From assembly GCA_002839285.1 (NCBI GenBank), contig PGXT01000002.1, positions 13,861 through 77,860 on the forward strand: DNA of 64,000 nt, written 5' to 3'. The translations under genes and the position numbers were made by a program. Every line of letters begins with the position of its first letter. Within the stretch, counting starts at the first letter, position 1. This DNA is from Spirochaetae bacterium HGW-Spirochaetae-5. GTDB lineage: Bacteria > Spirochaetota > UBA4802 > UBA5550. Below the pieces are notes generated by a model. That model ran no database searches and was not told the DNA's origin. It saw only the letters and a list, made by a program, of their open reading frames with translations. Shown here one piece after another: positions 1 through 10,878 of the stretch.

Positions 1-551
1 ATTGTTACAGCTACCACGGGCATACCGAATTTGCCCGAAACATTATGTACAACCGCTTCATCATTAAATGTTTTAATAAATTTTGCTGTGTTTTCAGTAT
101 TAATCTGCTGAAGAACATTCAGGTCAATATTGTTATCTTTAAAAAATTTATCGTTATATATAGTTTTATAAAAATCAATTTTATCATTATTCTTTCTACC
201 GATTGCTACATAAAGAAAATCCTTGTCATTTGAGAAGAACAGATCTGTAAAAAGCCGCTTCTGCTGCTCGGTTTTAAACTCCTGAAGCATGGTCGTAGCC
301 ATGATATTAATTTTTTCAACAATTGCAGTAAAATCCGATTCTGTTTTAGAGGCTATTACCTGAGATATGGTAAGATTACTCTCTTTAACTCTTATCTCAT
401 TATCTTTCTTAAAAAAAATAGTCGCAAGAGATATCATCACTGCTAATGAAGTAACAATTATTATTGATATCATGGATATCAGTTTCGATCGGATTTTTAA
501 TCTCGAAAAAAAACTGAACTGCTTTCTGAAATCATTTTCTTCTACTGACAT
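1..551 (-). CDS. Membrane sensor protein N-terminus (partial, runs off left edge); possibly a cyclase/chemoreceptor-type sensor
   Basis: Reverse-strand reading MSVEENDFRKQFSFFSRLKIRSKLISMISIIIVTSLAVMISLATIFFKKDNEIRVKES...; open to the window edge; one N-terminal TM then an extracytoplasmic region. Confidence 0.6.
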   Translation of the reverse strand, partial: MSVEENDFRKQFSFFSRLKIRSKLISMISIIIVTSLAVMISLATIFFKKDNEIRVKESNLTISQVIASKTESDFTAIVEKINIMATTMLQEFKTEQQKRLFTDLFFSNDKDFLYVAIGRKNNDKIDFYKTIYNDKFFKDNNIDLNVLQQINTENTAKFIKTFNDEAVVHNVSGKFGMPVVAVT

Positions 552-968
552 AAGCTAAACCGGTCCAAAAATTTATTTATCAGGCTATTATCAAATACAA
601 TAAATTGCTGATATGTCAAGCATAAACCTCAATAACTGCTTATATTATATATATTCAAATCTGTAGTCCTATGCAAGCATTTCTTACAATGATTCTGATA
701 TTTATTATGGCGGCGGTTTATTTTAGGGGGGCCCAGCGCTTCGCATACGCACCCCCGAAAATAATTTGCTGCCTTTTTTATTGTAAATATTTACTGATTC
801 AGCTCCGGCTGAAAAATAACCGATGGTATTAATGCACCAGGGGAACCCGGGTGATTTTTTCTCTTAAGACCGGCTAACAAAGGAGAATTCTAAATAAAAA
901 TCACTATTTATTAATAAATATTTAATATTTATATTGATAAGTTTTGCATAATTTTAAAACTGTGGGAC

Positions 969-1742
969 ATGGGACTTGAATTGAATCATATCGAAGAAGA
1001 CGGAGTCGACGTTTTTTACAGAATAAACGGTGTCGGGAATAAACCGGCTATCCTTTTCATACATGGACTCGCCGGAGACTCACGTTTTTTCCATAATCAG
1101 CTTAGATACTTCGGGAATTCATACAAAACCATAGCCATTGACCTGCCGGGTCATGGACGGTCTTCATATATTTCCGGACAGACAATAGAAATATACAACA
1201 AAAGCATTGAAACCGTTCTAAAGAAAGAGAATATAGACTCCTATATTCTTGCGGGGCACTCCATGGGCGGAGTGATATGCATTGAAAATTACCTGAGACA
1301 TAAGGATAAAATTAAAGCCATGATCCTTATATCAACTTCATCGACGATACCTGTGAGCAAAACACTTATAGATTCTTCAATAAATGATTTCAATAAATTT
1401 TTCAACAAAATGCTGCCGAGAATATTCCATAAAAAAGCAGGCATATTTATACTGGCTGCTCAGAAAAACATAACCAAAGAGCAGAAAAAAATAGTTACGG
1501 GTGACCTGAAGTTATGCTCAGAAATAAACTACTCAGATCAATTGAGCGAAATTACAATACCTGTACTGCTGGTTGCAAATAAGTTTGATAGAATGATACC
1601 ATCATATATGACAGAAGATATGAAGTGGAAGATCCGTGATTCTAAATTTGTAGTTTTTAATGACGAGGGTCATGTCCCGTTCTTTGAGAACAGCGGTGAA
1701 TTCAACATGGAAATAGAAACTTTCATTAAATCCATTCTGTAA
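969..1742 (+). CDS. Alpha/beta hydrolase
   Basis: HGLAGDSRFF oxyanion region, GHSMGG nucleophile elbow, late D (NKFDRMIP) and H (DEGHVPFFE). Confidence 0.9.
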   Translation: MGLELNHIEEDGVDVFYRINGVGNKPAILFIHGLAGDSRFFHNQLRYFGNSYKTIAIDLPGHGRSSYISGQTIEIYNKSIETVLKKENIDSYILAGHSMGGVICIENYLRHKDKIKAMILISTSSTIPVSKTLIDSSINDFNKFFNKMLPRIFHKKAGIFILAAQKNITKEQKKIVTGDLKLCSEINYSDQLSEITIPVLLVANKFDRMIPSYMTEDMKWKIRDSKFVVFNDEGHVPFFENSGEFNMEIETFIKSIL

Positions 1743-1787
1743 TAACCGCGTACAACTTATCCCGCAACGAAACATGTTTAAAAATAA

Positions 1788-1815
1788 AAAATACGGGCAT
1801 TTTACCCGTATCTAA
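1788..1815. terminator. Hairpin terminator candidate downstream of the hydrolase
   Basis: ATACGGGcattttACCCGTAT inverted repeat. Confidence 0.5.
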
Positions 1816-1908
1816 TTAAAGCTTTAAGTCTATACCACTGAAGCCTTCGGCAGCCGGATATGCAGAATTTTTTATATAGAGAAATTCAGAAATTAATGCT
1901 GATTAAGA

Positions 1909-2715
1909 CTACTTGAATTCGTTATATAAAACATTAAGTACCAGTTCAATCTCCTTATCTGTGGCTTCAATTTTTTCTTTCTCAAAAGTCTCTTTGATTT
2001 TAACTTTGTCAAAAGATGGATCTGCGCTTTTAAGCTCAACTATCCGTTTAACCACAGAAGCTTTAACAGGAGTATTTCCGAATCCCAGGAAACCGCTATT
2101 CTGGAAATAAAGAACAGATTTAATCAGTTTATCCTGACTGTCCTGAAGAACCGCCATACTGCTTTCAAGTTCATTCAGCTTCTGAAGAAAATACTCAGGC
2201 TCTCTTTTTTTAAGATAAGCAATCGGATCATCTAACGCTTCTTTCATTCTTTTGCAGAGTAGTTCTTCTTCAATGAATTTATCATTGAGTCTTAGAAATA
2301 TATCATTTTTTGTTATTCTGAAATTATATCTCAATGCATAATCATAAAAAAATGTCATTCCTCCGGGCATATAAGGAATAAAATCATTATCAGAAAATTT
2401 AAAAACAGATGGTATCACCAGAATTTCAAGAGTTTCGCCATTGATAAAATAATCGATATTATCAGGCTTCATGTATTTCCATTCTGAAAACTTTTTATTT
2501 AACTCAACAATTTTTTCAGCCCAGGTATCCGTCAGTTCACCTTGAAATCTGATTTTTATTGAAGTGGAATTGTCATCTTTCAATACTAAATAATTTTCAT
2601 CACCTTTTAAACCGGAATCTGTCTCTTCAAATCCGGCTCCCGCCCAGTCATATGCCATTGCATTGGAGACCAGCATTAAAAAAAATATAAAAATATAAAA
2701 TCCTTTCATTTTCAT
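1909..2715 (-). CDS. Exported hypothetical protein
   Basis: N-terminal signal peptide MKMKGFYIFIFFLMLVSNAMA; 7 nt downstream of the next gene in an apparent operon. Confidence 0.7.
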   Translation of the reverse strand: MKMKGFYIFIFFLMLVSNAMAYDWAGAGFEETDSGLKGDENYLVLKDDNSTSIKIRFQGELTDTWAEKIVELNKKFSEWKYMKPDNIDYFINGETLEILVIPSVFKFSDNDFIPYMPGGMTFFYDYALRYNFRITKNDIFLRLNDKFIEEELLCKRMKEALDDPIAYLKKREPEYFLQKLNELESSMAVLQDSQDKLIKSVLYFQNSGFLGFGNTPVKASVVKRIVELKSADPSFDKVKIKETFEKEKIEATDKEIELVLNVLYNEFK

Positions 2716-2722
2716 CTTAAAC

Positions 2723-4042
2723 CTACTTAACCTTAATTAGTATTCTATCAAATGGTCTCATCCTATTAGAGCCCGCCAGACTGACAACTTTAGCTTTCAT
2801 ACCATCGGCAGTACGATAAAACTCAATCTGTCCGATATACTTATCATCTGTCCTGAATACAAGCCCTGTACCGCCCTCTTTAACCGTGAGCAGTCTATTA
2901 ATATGTATAGAGATTTTAGATGGATTTTCCGCGGAGATAATATATCCGCTCTCAGGTCTCTCTTTCAAAACAGCATCAAGAGCAGTTTTATAATCTTCGA
3001 TCTGTGAATTTTTTAATCTGACGGTTGAGACAAGACCAAACCAGAGATTTTCATAATCATTTACAATTGAGGAGGACAGATTATCAATACTCCTCAGTGC
3101 AGGGGGGACAGAGTTTTCATAACCGACACCGATGAGTCTCTGCACAAGCATATCATGCTCACCAATTTTCAGACGCAGATCATCAAAACGTTTTCTGCTT
3201 ATGACATTCTCTTTCTGAAACAATTCATCGTAATCTCTTAAATTTTTTACTTCATTCTTCTTACTGTTTTTATCAATATTTGATTTGAAATCAGCAGTTG
3301 AAAAAACAGGATTATACCTTAATATTAAATAGTTAATATATCTGTTGTAGTAATCGGCCATTGCAGCAAGACCGCTTTGAGATGAATCTGAAAGGCTCTT
3401 CATCTTCATCGCATAGACCTTATTCTCATCTCCGATATTTCCGGATTCTTTTTTTGCTTTTTCGAGTTTCAGCTCTTCCGCTCTTTTTTCAGCCTGGATT
3501 CTGCTGATCTGACTACGCTTTTCGCTGATTTTAGCTTCATATTGAGCTCTTACACCATTAATTTCACTCTTTTCAGCATTTTTCAGCTCCTGAATTCTCT
3601 CCCGTGAAGCAGATGGGGACATTCCCTTATCAAGAATTGCATTTTCTCTGACTAAATACCGGTTATTGATCTCGAGAATTTTATTCTTCATCTCCACAAT
3701 AAGAGACTGAAGTTCATTATTCCGGATCTGAATATTGTTTTCAGCAAGCCTGGATGAGTTCAGAATCTCCTTAAGCCTGAGATCGTTAAATTCAGTAATA
3801 CTGATATCTATATTCTTATCCTTTTCACCTGTATAATATGTAAAAACAGATACAAAAGCTATTATCAGTAATATAAATACCAATACAATAATAAAAACCA
3901 GCCAGTTTTTATTCTTTCTGGTCTTTACAAATTCATCCTCAAGGGAGTAAACCTCTGAGCCGCCGTCAATATTAGCTATCTCTGCCGGCAGGAATTTAGA
4001 ATTGAGTGTTAAGTCTTTTTTTACTTCGTTGTCATTTGCCAT
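2723..4042 (-). CDS. Single-TM coiled-coil protein of unknown function
   Basis: One TM (WLVFIIVLVFILLIIAFVSVF) followed by long charged heptad-like region; overlaps cyclase gene by 22 nt. Confidence 0.7.
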   Translation of the reverse strand: MANDNEVKKDLTLNSKFLPAEIANIDGGSEVYSLEDEFVKTRKNKNWLVFIIVLVFILLIIAFVSVFTYYTGEKDKNIDISITEFNDLRLKEILNSSRLAENNIQIRNNELQSLIVEMKNKILEINNRYLVRENAILDKGMSPSASRERIQELKNAEKSEINGVRAQYEAKISEKRSQISRIQAEKRAEELKLEKAKKESGNIGDENKVYAMKMKSLSDSSQSGLAAMADYYNRYINYLILRYNPVFSTADFKSNIDKNSKKNEVKNLRDYDELFQKENVISRKRFDDLRLKIGEHDMLVQRLIGVGYENSVPPALRSIDNLSSSIVNDYENLWFGLVSTVRLKNSQIEDYKTALDAVLKERPESGYIISAENPSKISIHINRLLTVKEGGTGLVFRTDDKYIGQIEFYRTADGMKAKVVSLAGSNRMRPFDRILIKVK

Positions 4043-5712
4043 ACACCATTCCAGTTACTCGGACATTTTTCCTGAGTCCTTTCTTTGAATATATCTGCAA
4101 GCTTGAGGCTGCATTTACTCAATTGTTTACGGGCATCAGCCCATTTACCATTATAATAGAGTTCAAGAGCCAGTTCAAAAGCTGCTATATTCTTTTTAAA
4201 TTTTTCATCCATCTCTGACTCAAGAATCGGCCAGTAGACTTTCTGAGTTTTAGTCTTCCCCTTAACCATGACCCGGTCAAGTTCAAGGAAGTATATCCCG
4301 TGATTTTTAACATTCTGTTCAATATCATCTTTAACGTATTCAGAGCAGATAACAGGGACTTTATATATCCTTGTTAAGCCTTCCATTCTTGAAGCAGCAT
4401 TAACATTGTCCCCTATTACAGTATTTGTCATACGCACATAGGAACCGAGAGTTCCGTAAAAAACACTCCCTCCGTCAATTCCGACACCGATTTCAAGAAG
4501 CACCGCTTTATAAATCTGCAGCTCCTCTTTGGAAAGTTTACCCTTCTCCTCTTCAAGCTCGGTCTTTATTTTATCCATTCTCAGCCTGAGAAGTTCTGTT
4601 ACCTCATGAAGCTTATAGCCGGATAATACCGCCTGATATGATTTATTTTCATTAGTATCATCAAGTGCACCATACACAGCAAGAAGAGCATCTCCGATTA
4701 TTGAACCGATAACACCGTCATACCGGATTATCTCCCTGATGGCTCTATCATAATGCATGTTTAAAAGTTTAATTATATCATTACCAAGAGTTTCAGTAAT
4801 GAATGTAAAACTCTTTATATCCGTGAATAGAATCGTAAGCTCGCGTTTTGTACCCTCCAGCTTAACCTCTCTGTCTTTATAAGCCTTAGATACAACGTCC
4901 TGATTCGCAAATTTTTCAAAAATATTAACAAGATTACCAACAGTATTAGAGAGAGAGTTAAATGCTGTTCCCATATATGTTATATCATCATTTGTCGCGC
5001 CTTTAAGATCAATGAGTGTAAGCTCCTTGGTCTCGATCATCCTCATAATAGAATTGGTTATAACATCTATGAAACGGAGTATTCTTCTTAAAACAAAAAT
5101 ACCGATAAATGCCGAAATCAGTGTTATAAAGACGATTATTATACTGACCTGAAAAAATATAACCTTTGATTCTTTGAAAAATTCATTCTTCTCTTCACCG
5201 CGGAGAATAAACAGATCCCATTTCTGATTATATTTAAACATTCCGAAATAGGCTTCATTATTGAAAACAAAATTCAGGTGCCCTTCACTCCCCTCGCCGT
5301 CTTCACTTTTAATATTTGAAACCATGTAATCTATAGCAGACTGATCCTCGAACTTCTCATACCGCTGAACTTTTGAAGCCTGAAACTGAAGAGAGCCATC
5401 TTTTTTAATACCGAGAACAACGGCTTTAGTATTTTTAACTTCATTGAGCCCTTTGTTCTCAATACTTTTCATCGATTCATCAAATTTCTGGTCAAATATG
5501 TATATTTCGTACTGATTGTTACAGTAGGAATACATGGTCTTCAGGTCTTTAATCAACAACTGATTCATCAGTTTAAGGAGCTCGGAGCGGTTGAACAGCA
5601 GATTAACGTAATTTGAAGCCAGATTTGATAAAAGAATAAAAAGGGTGAAAGTAAGGACAATCTTTGTTGTTACTCTAACTACCCTTGTATTATTTACTTT
5701 CCTTCCTAACAT
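4021..5712 (-). CDS. Membrane-anchored class III adenylate/guanylate cyclase
   Basis: LFTDIKSFT and GSIIGDALLAVYG metal-binding Asp motifs, GDNVNAASRMEGLTR; two TMs flanking an extracytoplasmic sensor region. Confidence 0.9.
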   Translation of the reverse strand: MLGRKVNNTRVVRVTTKIVLTFTLFILLSNLASNYVNLLFNRSELLKLMNQLLIKDLKTMYSYCNNQYEIYIFDQKFDESMKSIENKGLNEVKNTKAVVLGIKKDGSLQFQASKVQRYEKFEDQSAIDYMVSNIKSEDGEGSEGHLNFVFNNEAYFGMFKYNQKWDLFILRGEEKNEFFKESKVIFFQVSIIIVFITLISAFIGIFVLRRILRFIDVITNSIMRMIETKELTLIDLKGATNDDITYMGTAFNSLSNTVGNLVNIFEKFANQDVVSKAYKDREVKLEGTKRELTILFTDIKSFTFITETLGNDIIKLLNMHYDRAIREIIRYDGVIGSIIGDALLAVYGALDDTNENKSYQAVLSGYKLHEVTELLRLRMDKIKTELEEEKGKLSKEELQIYKAVLLEIGVGIDGGSVFYGTLGSYVRMTNTVIGDNVNAASRMEGLTRIYKVPVICSEYVKDDIEQNVKNHGIYFLELDRVMVKGKTKTQKVYWPILESEMDEKFKKNIAAFELALELYYNGKWADARKQLSKCSLKLADIFKERTQEKCPSNWNGVWQMTTK

Positions 5713-5984
5713 ATCCCTTTTACCCCGTTGTTTATTTATACTTAATGGCTAAATATGCGAAATTCTTTAACAATAATGTTTTCTATAATAGATAATTATG
5801 TATAGTAAAAAGCCCTTCTGCGCGAATGTCAAGCCATTTACATAAAGAGTGTCCCATTGATTCATATTAGTGTAAAAAAAGATAAAAAACAAAAAATATT
5901 TTTGTCTTCATAAAAAAAATCAATTACCGATAATTCTAACAGATACCCGTAAATTGATTTTTACTCATTAAGAGGTTACATAAT

Positions 5985-6848
5985 ATGAACACAAATGCGA
6001 TGCCGGCAGAAGCGATTTCGATCTACAACAGAGCTCTGGAAAAAACAAACAGAGGAGATCTGCCAACAGCTATTTCTGAATACCAGAAAGCGATCAAGAT
6101 GTACCCCTATTTTATTGAAGCTTATAATAATATGGGTGAAATTTATTCCATTATGGGCAAAAGCGAACTTGCAATTACCACTTATAATAAGGCGCTTGAT
6201 ATAGAGAAGAATTTCAGAGTACTTTTAAATCTCGGGGTTGAATATTATAACTCAGGTAATTACAACGCAGCTCTTACTTATTTTCTTGATTCAATTAAGC
6301 AGAAGCCCGATTTCCTCGAAGGGAATTACTACACCGGTCTCTCATTCTACAATCTTAAGATGTTTGATAAAGCGGAAAACTATCTACGGATTGTAATTTC
6401 TGCTGATAGAAAACATATTAAAGCTAACTATATGTTATCCCATATTTATTATGAGCGAAAGGAGTATTCACGTGTAATAGAGTGTCTCGATGCTATATGG
6501 GATATTGCCGACGATAAAAGCTTTATCAACCGATACTACGGTTTCTGCTGCTTCCATGTGGGGAGATACAATGATGCTGTAAAATACCTGAAAGAAGCTG
6601 TTTCGATGCATCCCGAATATGATAAATTCAAACTTTACCTTGAAGGTCTCACTTATGAGAACAAGATTAAGGAGATTGGAGATGTTGATGCTGCAATCAG
6701 AGTTCTGGAGGATCTTATGATGAAAAACTCTCTCCACCTGAAAGACGTTACAAGGCTCAGCATGCTTTATGTTTTCAAAGGGGAGAGCCGCAAAGCGGAG
6801 GAAATAGTAACAGAATACAAAAAGCATATGCTTTCTCAGAAAAAATAG
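5985..6848 (+). CDS. TPR-repeat protein
   Basis: Repeated TPR signatures (AYNNMGEIYSIMGKSELAITTYNKAL). Confidence 0.9.
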   Translation: MNTNAMPAEAISIYNRALEKTNRGDLPTAISEYQKAIKMYPYFIEAYNNMGEIYSIMGKSELAITTYNKALDIEKNFRVLLNLGVEYYNSGNYNAALTYFLDSIKQKPDFLEGNYYTGLSFYNLKMFDKAENYLRIVISADRKHIKANYMLSHIYYERKEYSRVIECLDAIWDIADDKSFINRYYGFCCFHVGRYNDAVKYLKEAVSMHPEYDKFKLYLEGLTYENKIKEIGDVDAAIRVLEDLMMKNSLHLKDVTRLSMLYVFKGESRKAEEIVTEYKKHMLSQKK

Positions 6849-6922
6849 TGTAATTTAAAATTGACTTATACCCCGGATTGCCGCATTATTGCGGCAATTC
6901 CTGTTTTAAAGGTGAATTAATC

Positions 6923-7234
6923 ATGATTGAGGGATCCGATTATCAGAGAACAATCGCTATTATGTGCAGAGATTTTCTGGATCAGGTAGATGATATACCC
7001 GGACTTGCAAATGAGAACGATCTGCTGGACAGAATCACATCAGTAATTATTGAAGACGGAGATGATAATCTTTTCCATATAAGAAATCTGCAGAATCACC
7101 TTTACAAATATGAACTGAAGCTTCTTTCACTATACTCAAAAAATCCCGATAACACCAGACTCGATGCATTATACAGAAAATCAGCAAGCCTGAAGGAGAT
7201 GTGCGCAAATCTCACAGAGAAAACCGGCGATTAA
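6923..7234 (+). CDS. Hypothetical protein
   Basis: ORF with AAAGGTGA ribosome-binding-like sequence before ATG at 6923; MIEGSDYQRTIAIMCRDF. Confidence 0.55.
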   Translation: MIEGSDYQRTIAIMCRDFLDQVDDIPGLANENDLLDRITSVIIEDGDDNLFHIRNLQNHLYKYELKLLSLYSKNPDNTRLDALYRKSASLKEMCANLTEKTGD

Positions 7235-7260
7235 TATCACCGGGATCAATCGGCCGGAAT

Positions 7261-7623
7261 TTACTCAGAACAGATACGGAAACTCCCCTTTCTGATAAAT
7301 TCTATGAGTTCAGTACTTACACCTGTTCCATCCAGAGACATGGCAAGATAAATAGTGTCTTCGTATTGTACAACCTGATTCCGTTTTTCTATATAATTCC
7401 CATCCCACTCTTCTGATTCATTTTTTAAAGAAATAAAGACAAACATCCAGTGCCCGGTTTCATCTGAATCAAAGCATTGATCATTTGTCTCATAGATTAT
7501 ATCGAAAAAAGTACCGTCAGGACCCCAGTCATTTTCTTCGGCTATCCGGACCGCTTCGATCCATTCCCTGTCATCACAATAATAATATTCAGATGTTTCA
7601 ATATTTAACAGATGATAAGCCAT
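7261..7623 (-). CDS. Hypothetical protein
   Basis: Intact 120-aa ORF, 5 nt downstream of the ABC operon end. Confidence 0.5.
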   Translation of the reverse strand: MAYHLLNIETSEYYYCDDREWIEAVRIAEENDWGPDGTFFDIIYETNDQCFDSDETGHWMFVFISLKNESEEWDGNYIEKRNQVVQYEDTIYLAMSLDGTGVSTELIEFIRKGSFRICSE

Positions 7624-7628
7624 TTATT

Positions 7629-8555
7629 CTAAACCCCCAGCCTTCTTGCGTGTGAGACAAATACATCCTCAAGAGTAGCGGAAATTTTTTCAATTCTAAA
7701 ATCTGTAATCCCCGATACCTTTAAAAATCTGCTCAAAACGCTTTTCAGTTTATACTGTTTAGCGCATAAAATATGTATATCGCTGCCGAATATTGCAGCT
7801 TCCTCAATAAAATCAAGCTTTGAAATTATGTCAAAGACTTTAATAAAGTCAACAGTCTGGAGAGAGTAGACACTGTACGGCAGATCGTTCTTAAGTTTAT
7901 CCGGTGTGTCAAGTGCAATGATTTTACCGGCAATTACAAGAGCCATACGGTTACAGTGTTCAGCTTCATCCATATAGTGTGTTGTTACAAATATTGTCTT
8001 CCCTTCACGCGAAAATTCGTAAATCAGCTCCCAGAAATTCCGCCTCATCAATGGATCGACTCCGGAGGTCGGTTCATCTAAAAAGAGAATCGGAGGATCA
8101 TGAAGTATTGCACCTCCAAGCGCAAGACGCTGTTTAATCCCGCCGGGAAGAATATCAACAGGTGCATCCATCCGGTCTCCGATACCGGCCATCTCCCTTA
8201 CATAACCGATCCGTTCCTTTAGTTTCTTCCCGGAAAGGCCGTATATGCTGCCGAAAAATTCAAGATTTTCACGGACAGTAAGATCGTGATAAAGGGAGAA
8301 CTTCTGAGACATGTAGCCGATTGTGTTTTTAATACTGTTCTGTTCTTTTACAATGTCATATCCGGAAACTGTCCCTCTCCCTTCGGTGGGAGATAGAATC
8401 CCGCAGAGCATCTTAATCGTCGTGCTTTTGCCGGCTCCGTTAGGACCAAGGAATCCGAAGATCTCCCCTTTCCGGACAGAAAAATTTACATTATCGACTG
8501 CTGTAAAATCATCGAACCGTTTTGTAAGATTCTGCACCTCAACAGAAAATTCCAT
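7629..8555 (-). CDS. ABC transporter ATP-binding protein (ABC-2 export, YbhF-like half)
   Basis: GPNGAGKST Walker A, LPGGIKQRL signature (degenerate), LFLDEPTSGVDP Walker B, TTHYMDEAE H-loop. Confidence 0.93.
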   Translation of the reverse strand: MEFSVEVQNLTKRFDDFTAVDNVNFSVRKGEIFGFLGPNGAGKSTTIKMLCGILSPTEGRGTVSGYDIVKEQNSIKNTIGYMSQKFSLYHDLTVRENLEFFGSIYGLSGKKLKERIGYVREMAGIGDRMDAPVDILPGGIKQRLALGGAILHDPPILFLDEPTSGVDPLMRRNFWELIYEFSREGKTIFVTTHYMDEAEHCNRMALVIAGKIIALDTPDKLKNDLPYSVYSLQTVDFIKVFDIISKLDFIEEAAIFGSDIHILCAKQYKLKSVLSRFLKVSGITDFRIEKISATLEDVFVSHARRLGV

Positions 8556-9730
8556 TATTCAAACCTCCTGTTAAATCGCCTGACACTGAAATAGATCAGC
8601 ACAGAACCAAGCATTGTCAGAGATAACAACTCGGGCCACAAAACCTGAACCCCCACGCCTTTAAGAAATATTCCGCGGATAATTGTCATAAAATAACGCA
8701 TGGGATTTAAATATGTTATATACTGAAAAATTTCAGGCATTGCATAAATCGGAAAAACAAATCCCGAAAGCAGAATCGCCGGAATGAAAAATAGAAATGT
8801 TGAAAGCATTGCCTGCTGTTGAGTCTGCGAAACAGTTGAAATAAAAAGCCCGACGGACAAAGTGCAGATTATATAAAAAATACTCGAAATAATAAGAAAA
8901 ACAAAGCTTCCGTTAAACGGAACCCTGAACCAGAGAATCGCAATTACTGTAATTAAACATATCTCAACAATACCGATGACTGCAAAAGGGAGGGTCTTCC
9001 CGGCAACAAACTCAACTGGTCTTAAGGGGGAAACTATTATCTGTTCAATTGTACCGCTCTCCCTCTCCTTAACAACCGACATAGACGTAAGCATTATTGT
9101 TATAAGAGCAACAAGCAGCCCGAGTACACCGGGAAGATAAAAATTCCGGCTTGTAAGATCGGGGTTAAACATGACCCTCTCTTTTATCAGCAGAGACTCT
9201 TTTAATCCCCCTGCTGCATTACCGCGGCTGAGAAGTGTCAGTCCGATTTTCTGTGAAAGATAATCCAGAGAAAAATCTGATGATATCTGATTTACATAAG
9301 CCGTAATTACAGATGCCCTGCTCGAATCGGTCCCATCAAGTATTATCTGAAGCTCTGCTGTTTTTCCGGATAGGAGATTTTTTTTAAAGCCACGGGGAAT
9401 ATGCATAAACATATCGGCCTCTCCGGTATCGAGAAGATAATCCGCCCCATCGGGTGAATCCAGTGATGCATAATATTTAAAATATCCGCTTGCTGTAAAT
9501 CTGTTTATCAGTTCACGGCTTTCACTGGTTCTGTCGCTGTCAAGAATCACCATCTTTACTTCGGAAATATCCGTATTGACTGCATATCCGAATATAAGAA
9601 GCATAAGCACCGGTGAACCGAAGAGCATCATCTTCATACGCTTGTCACGGAGTATCTGTTTAAATTCTTTCACCATGAGACTTTTAAGTATTGATGGTCT
9701 TAACATTAAGTTTTTCATATTACTCATCAA
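8555..9730 (-). CDS. ABC-2 type permease (YbhR/YbhS-like)
   Basis: KEFKQILRDKRMKMMLFGSPVLMLLIFGYAVNTD; ERESGTIEQIIVSPLRPVEFVAGK. Confidence 0.93.
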   Translation of the reverse strand: MMSNMKNLMLRPSILKSLMVKEFKQILRDKRMKMMLFGSPVLMLLIFGYAVNTDISEVKMVILDSDRTSESRELINRFTASGYFKYYASLDSPDGADYLLDTGEADMFMHIPRGFKKNLLSGKTAELQIILDGTDSSRASVITAYVNQISSDFSLDYLSQKIGLTLLSRGNAAGGLKESLLIKERVMFNPDLTSRNFYLPGVLGLLVALITIMLTSMSVVKERESGTIEQIIVSPLRPVEFVAGKTLPFAVIGIVEICLITVIAILWFRVPFNGSFVFLIISSIFYIICTLSVGLFISTVSQTQQQAMLSTFLFFIPAILLSGFVFPIYAMPEIFQYITYLNPMRYFMTIIRGIFLKGVGVQVLWPELLSLTMLGSVLIYFSVRRFNRRFE

Positions 9731-10878
9731 TTATCTCCAAGCTGAAGTTTGAGCTTATTTGCACAGATAACCAGCACAAGAATTGTAAACACCAGAAGAA
9801 ATACAATCTGCGTCCAGAGCATTGCAGCACCGACCCCTTTAAGGGCAATCCCCTTTACTATAACAATGAGATATCTTGCAGGGATCAGATAAGTTATACC
9901 CTGAAGCAGCAGCGGCATATTCTGAATTGGGAATATAAATCCTGAAAGAATAAATGACGGAAGATATGTAACTACCATTGCAACCTGTACGGAGAGTACC
10001 TGAACTTTTGTCGCTGTAGATATAAGTATTCCAAGTCCAGTAGTACCTGTAAGGAACAGCAGCGCAAGAAGATAGAACTCTGCGAAGCTCCCTTTTATCG
10101 GCACATCAAAAAGAAAATATCCCACGGAAGCAGTCATCAGTACATCGAAAAGCCCGATAAACAGATAAGGTATCATCTTACCGGCAATGAGTTCCCATGA
10201 ACGGACCGGTGTTGTCATCAGCGTCTCCATGGTACCACGCTCCCACTCACGGGATATTGTAAGAGATGCAATAAGTGCTGATATTATCGCAAGAATAAGG
10301 ACAATAAGACCGGGGATGATAAAATTTTTACTCTGCAGTTCCGGATTATACCATATTCTGTTCCGGATATCAAGGGGCAGATCGAAAGATGATATCCCCG
10401 CGTTATTAAGTTCCCTGATCTTTGCTTCTATGTTAAAATTTGCAATTATTGTCTTTACATATCCAATAGACACGGTGGCCGATGTGGAATCGGAACCATC
10501 TACAATCAATTGAATATCTGTTTTATCCCCGGTGTTAATATTCTTCCCGAAATTTCGCGGAATTACAAGAGCGAGAGTGGAACCGCCTTCATCTATTGCC
10601 TTATCAATATTCTTATAATTATCGGTATACTCGACAATATCAATATATTCAGTATGGGTAAACTCCTGAATCAGATTCCTGGATTCCGTACTCCGGTCCT
10701 GATCAAAAACAGTAAGTTTAACGTGCTTGACATCAACAGTCAACGCGTATCCGAAGAGAATTATAAGGAGCGCCGGTGCAAGGAGAGAGAGAATAAGACT
10801 GCGGAAATCTCTTCTGATCTGAAGCCACTCCTTGTCCGCTACTGCAGCTATCCGTACCAATGATTTCATATCAGCCAT
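9727..10878 (-). CDS. ABC-2 type permease (YbhR/YbhS-like)
   Basis: DKEWLQIRRDFRSLILSLLAPALLIILFGYALTVD; EWERGTMETLMTTPVRSWELIAGK. Confidence 0.93.
   Translation of the reverse strand: MADMKSLVRIAAVADKEWLQIRRDFRSLILSLLAPALLIILFGYALTVDVKHVKLTVFDQDRSTESRNLIQEFTHTEYIDIVEYTDNYKNIDKAIDEGGSTLALVIPRNFGKNINTGDKTDIQLIVDGSDSTSATVSIGYVKTIIANFNIEAKIRELNNAGISSFDLPLDIRNRIWYNPELQSKNFIIPGLIVLILAIISALIASLTISREWERGTMETLMTTPVRSWELIAGKMIPYLFIGLFDVLMTASVGYFLFDVPIKGSFAEFYLLALLFLTGTTGLGILISTATKVQVLSVQVAMVVTYLPSFILSGFIFPIQNMPLLLQGITYLIPARYLIVIVKGIALKGVGAAMLWTQIVFLLVFTILVLVICANKLKLQLGDN

Noticed and set aside
6468-6827. 119-aa minus-strand ORF
   Set aside because: Antisense to the TPR gene; a shadow ORF
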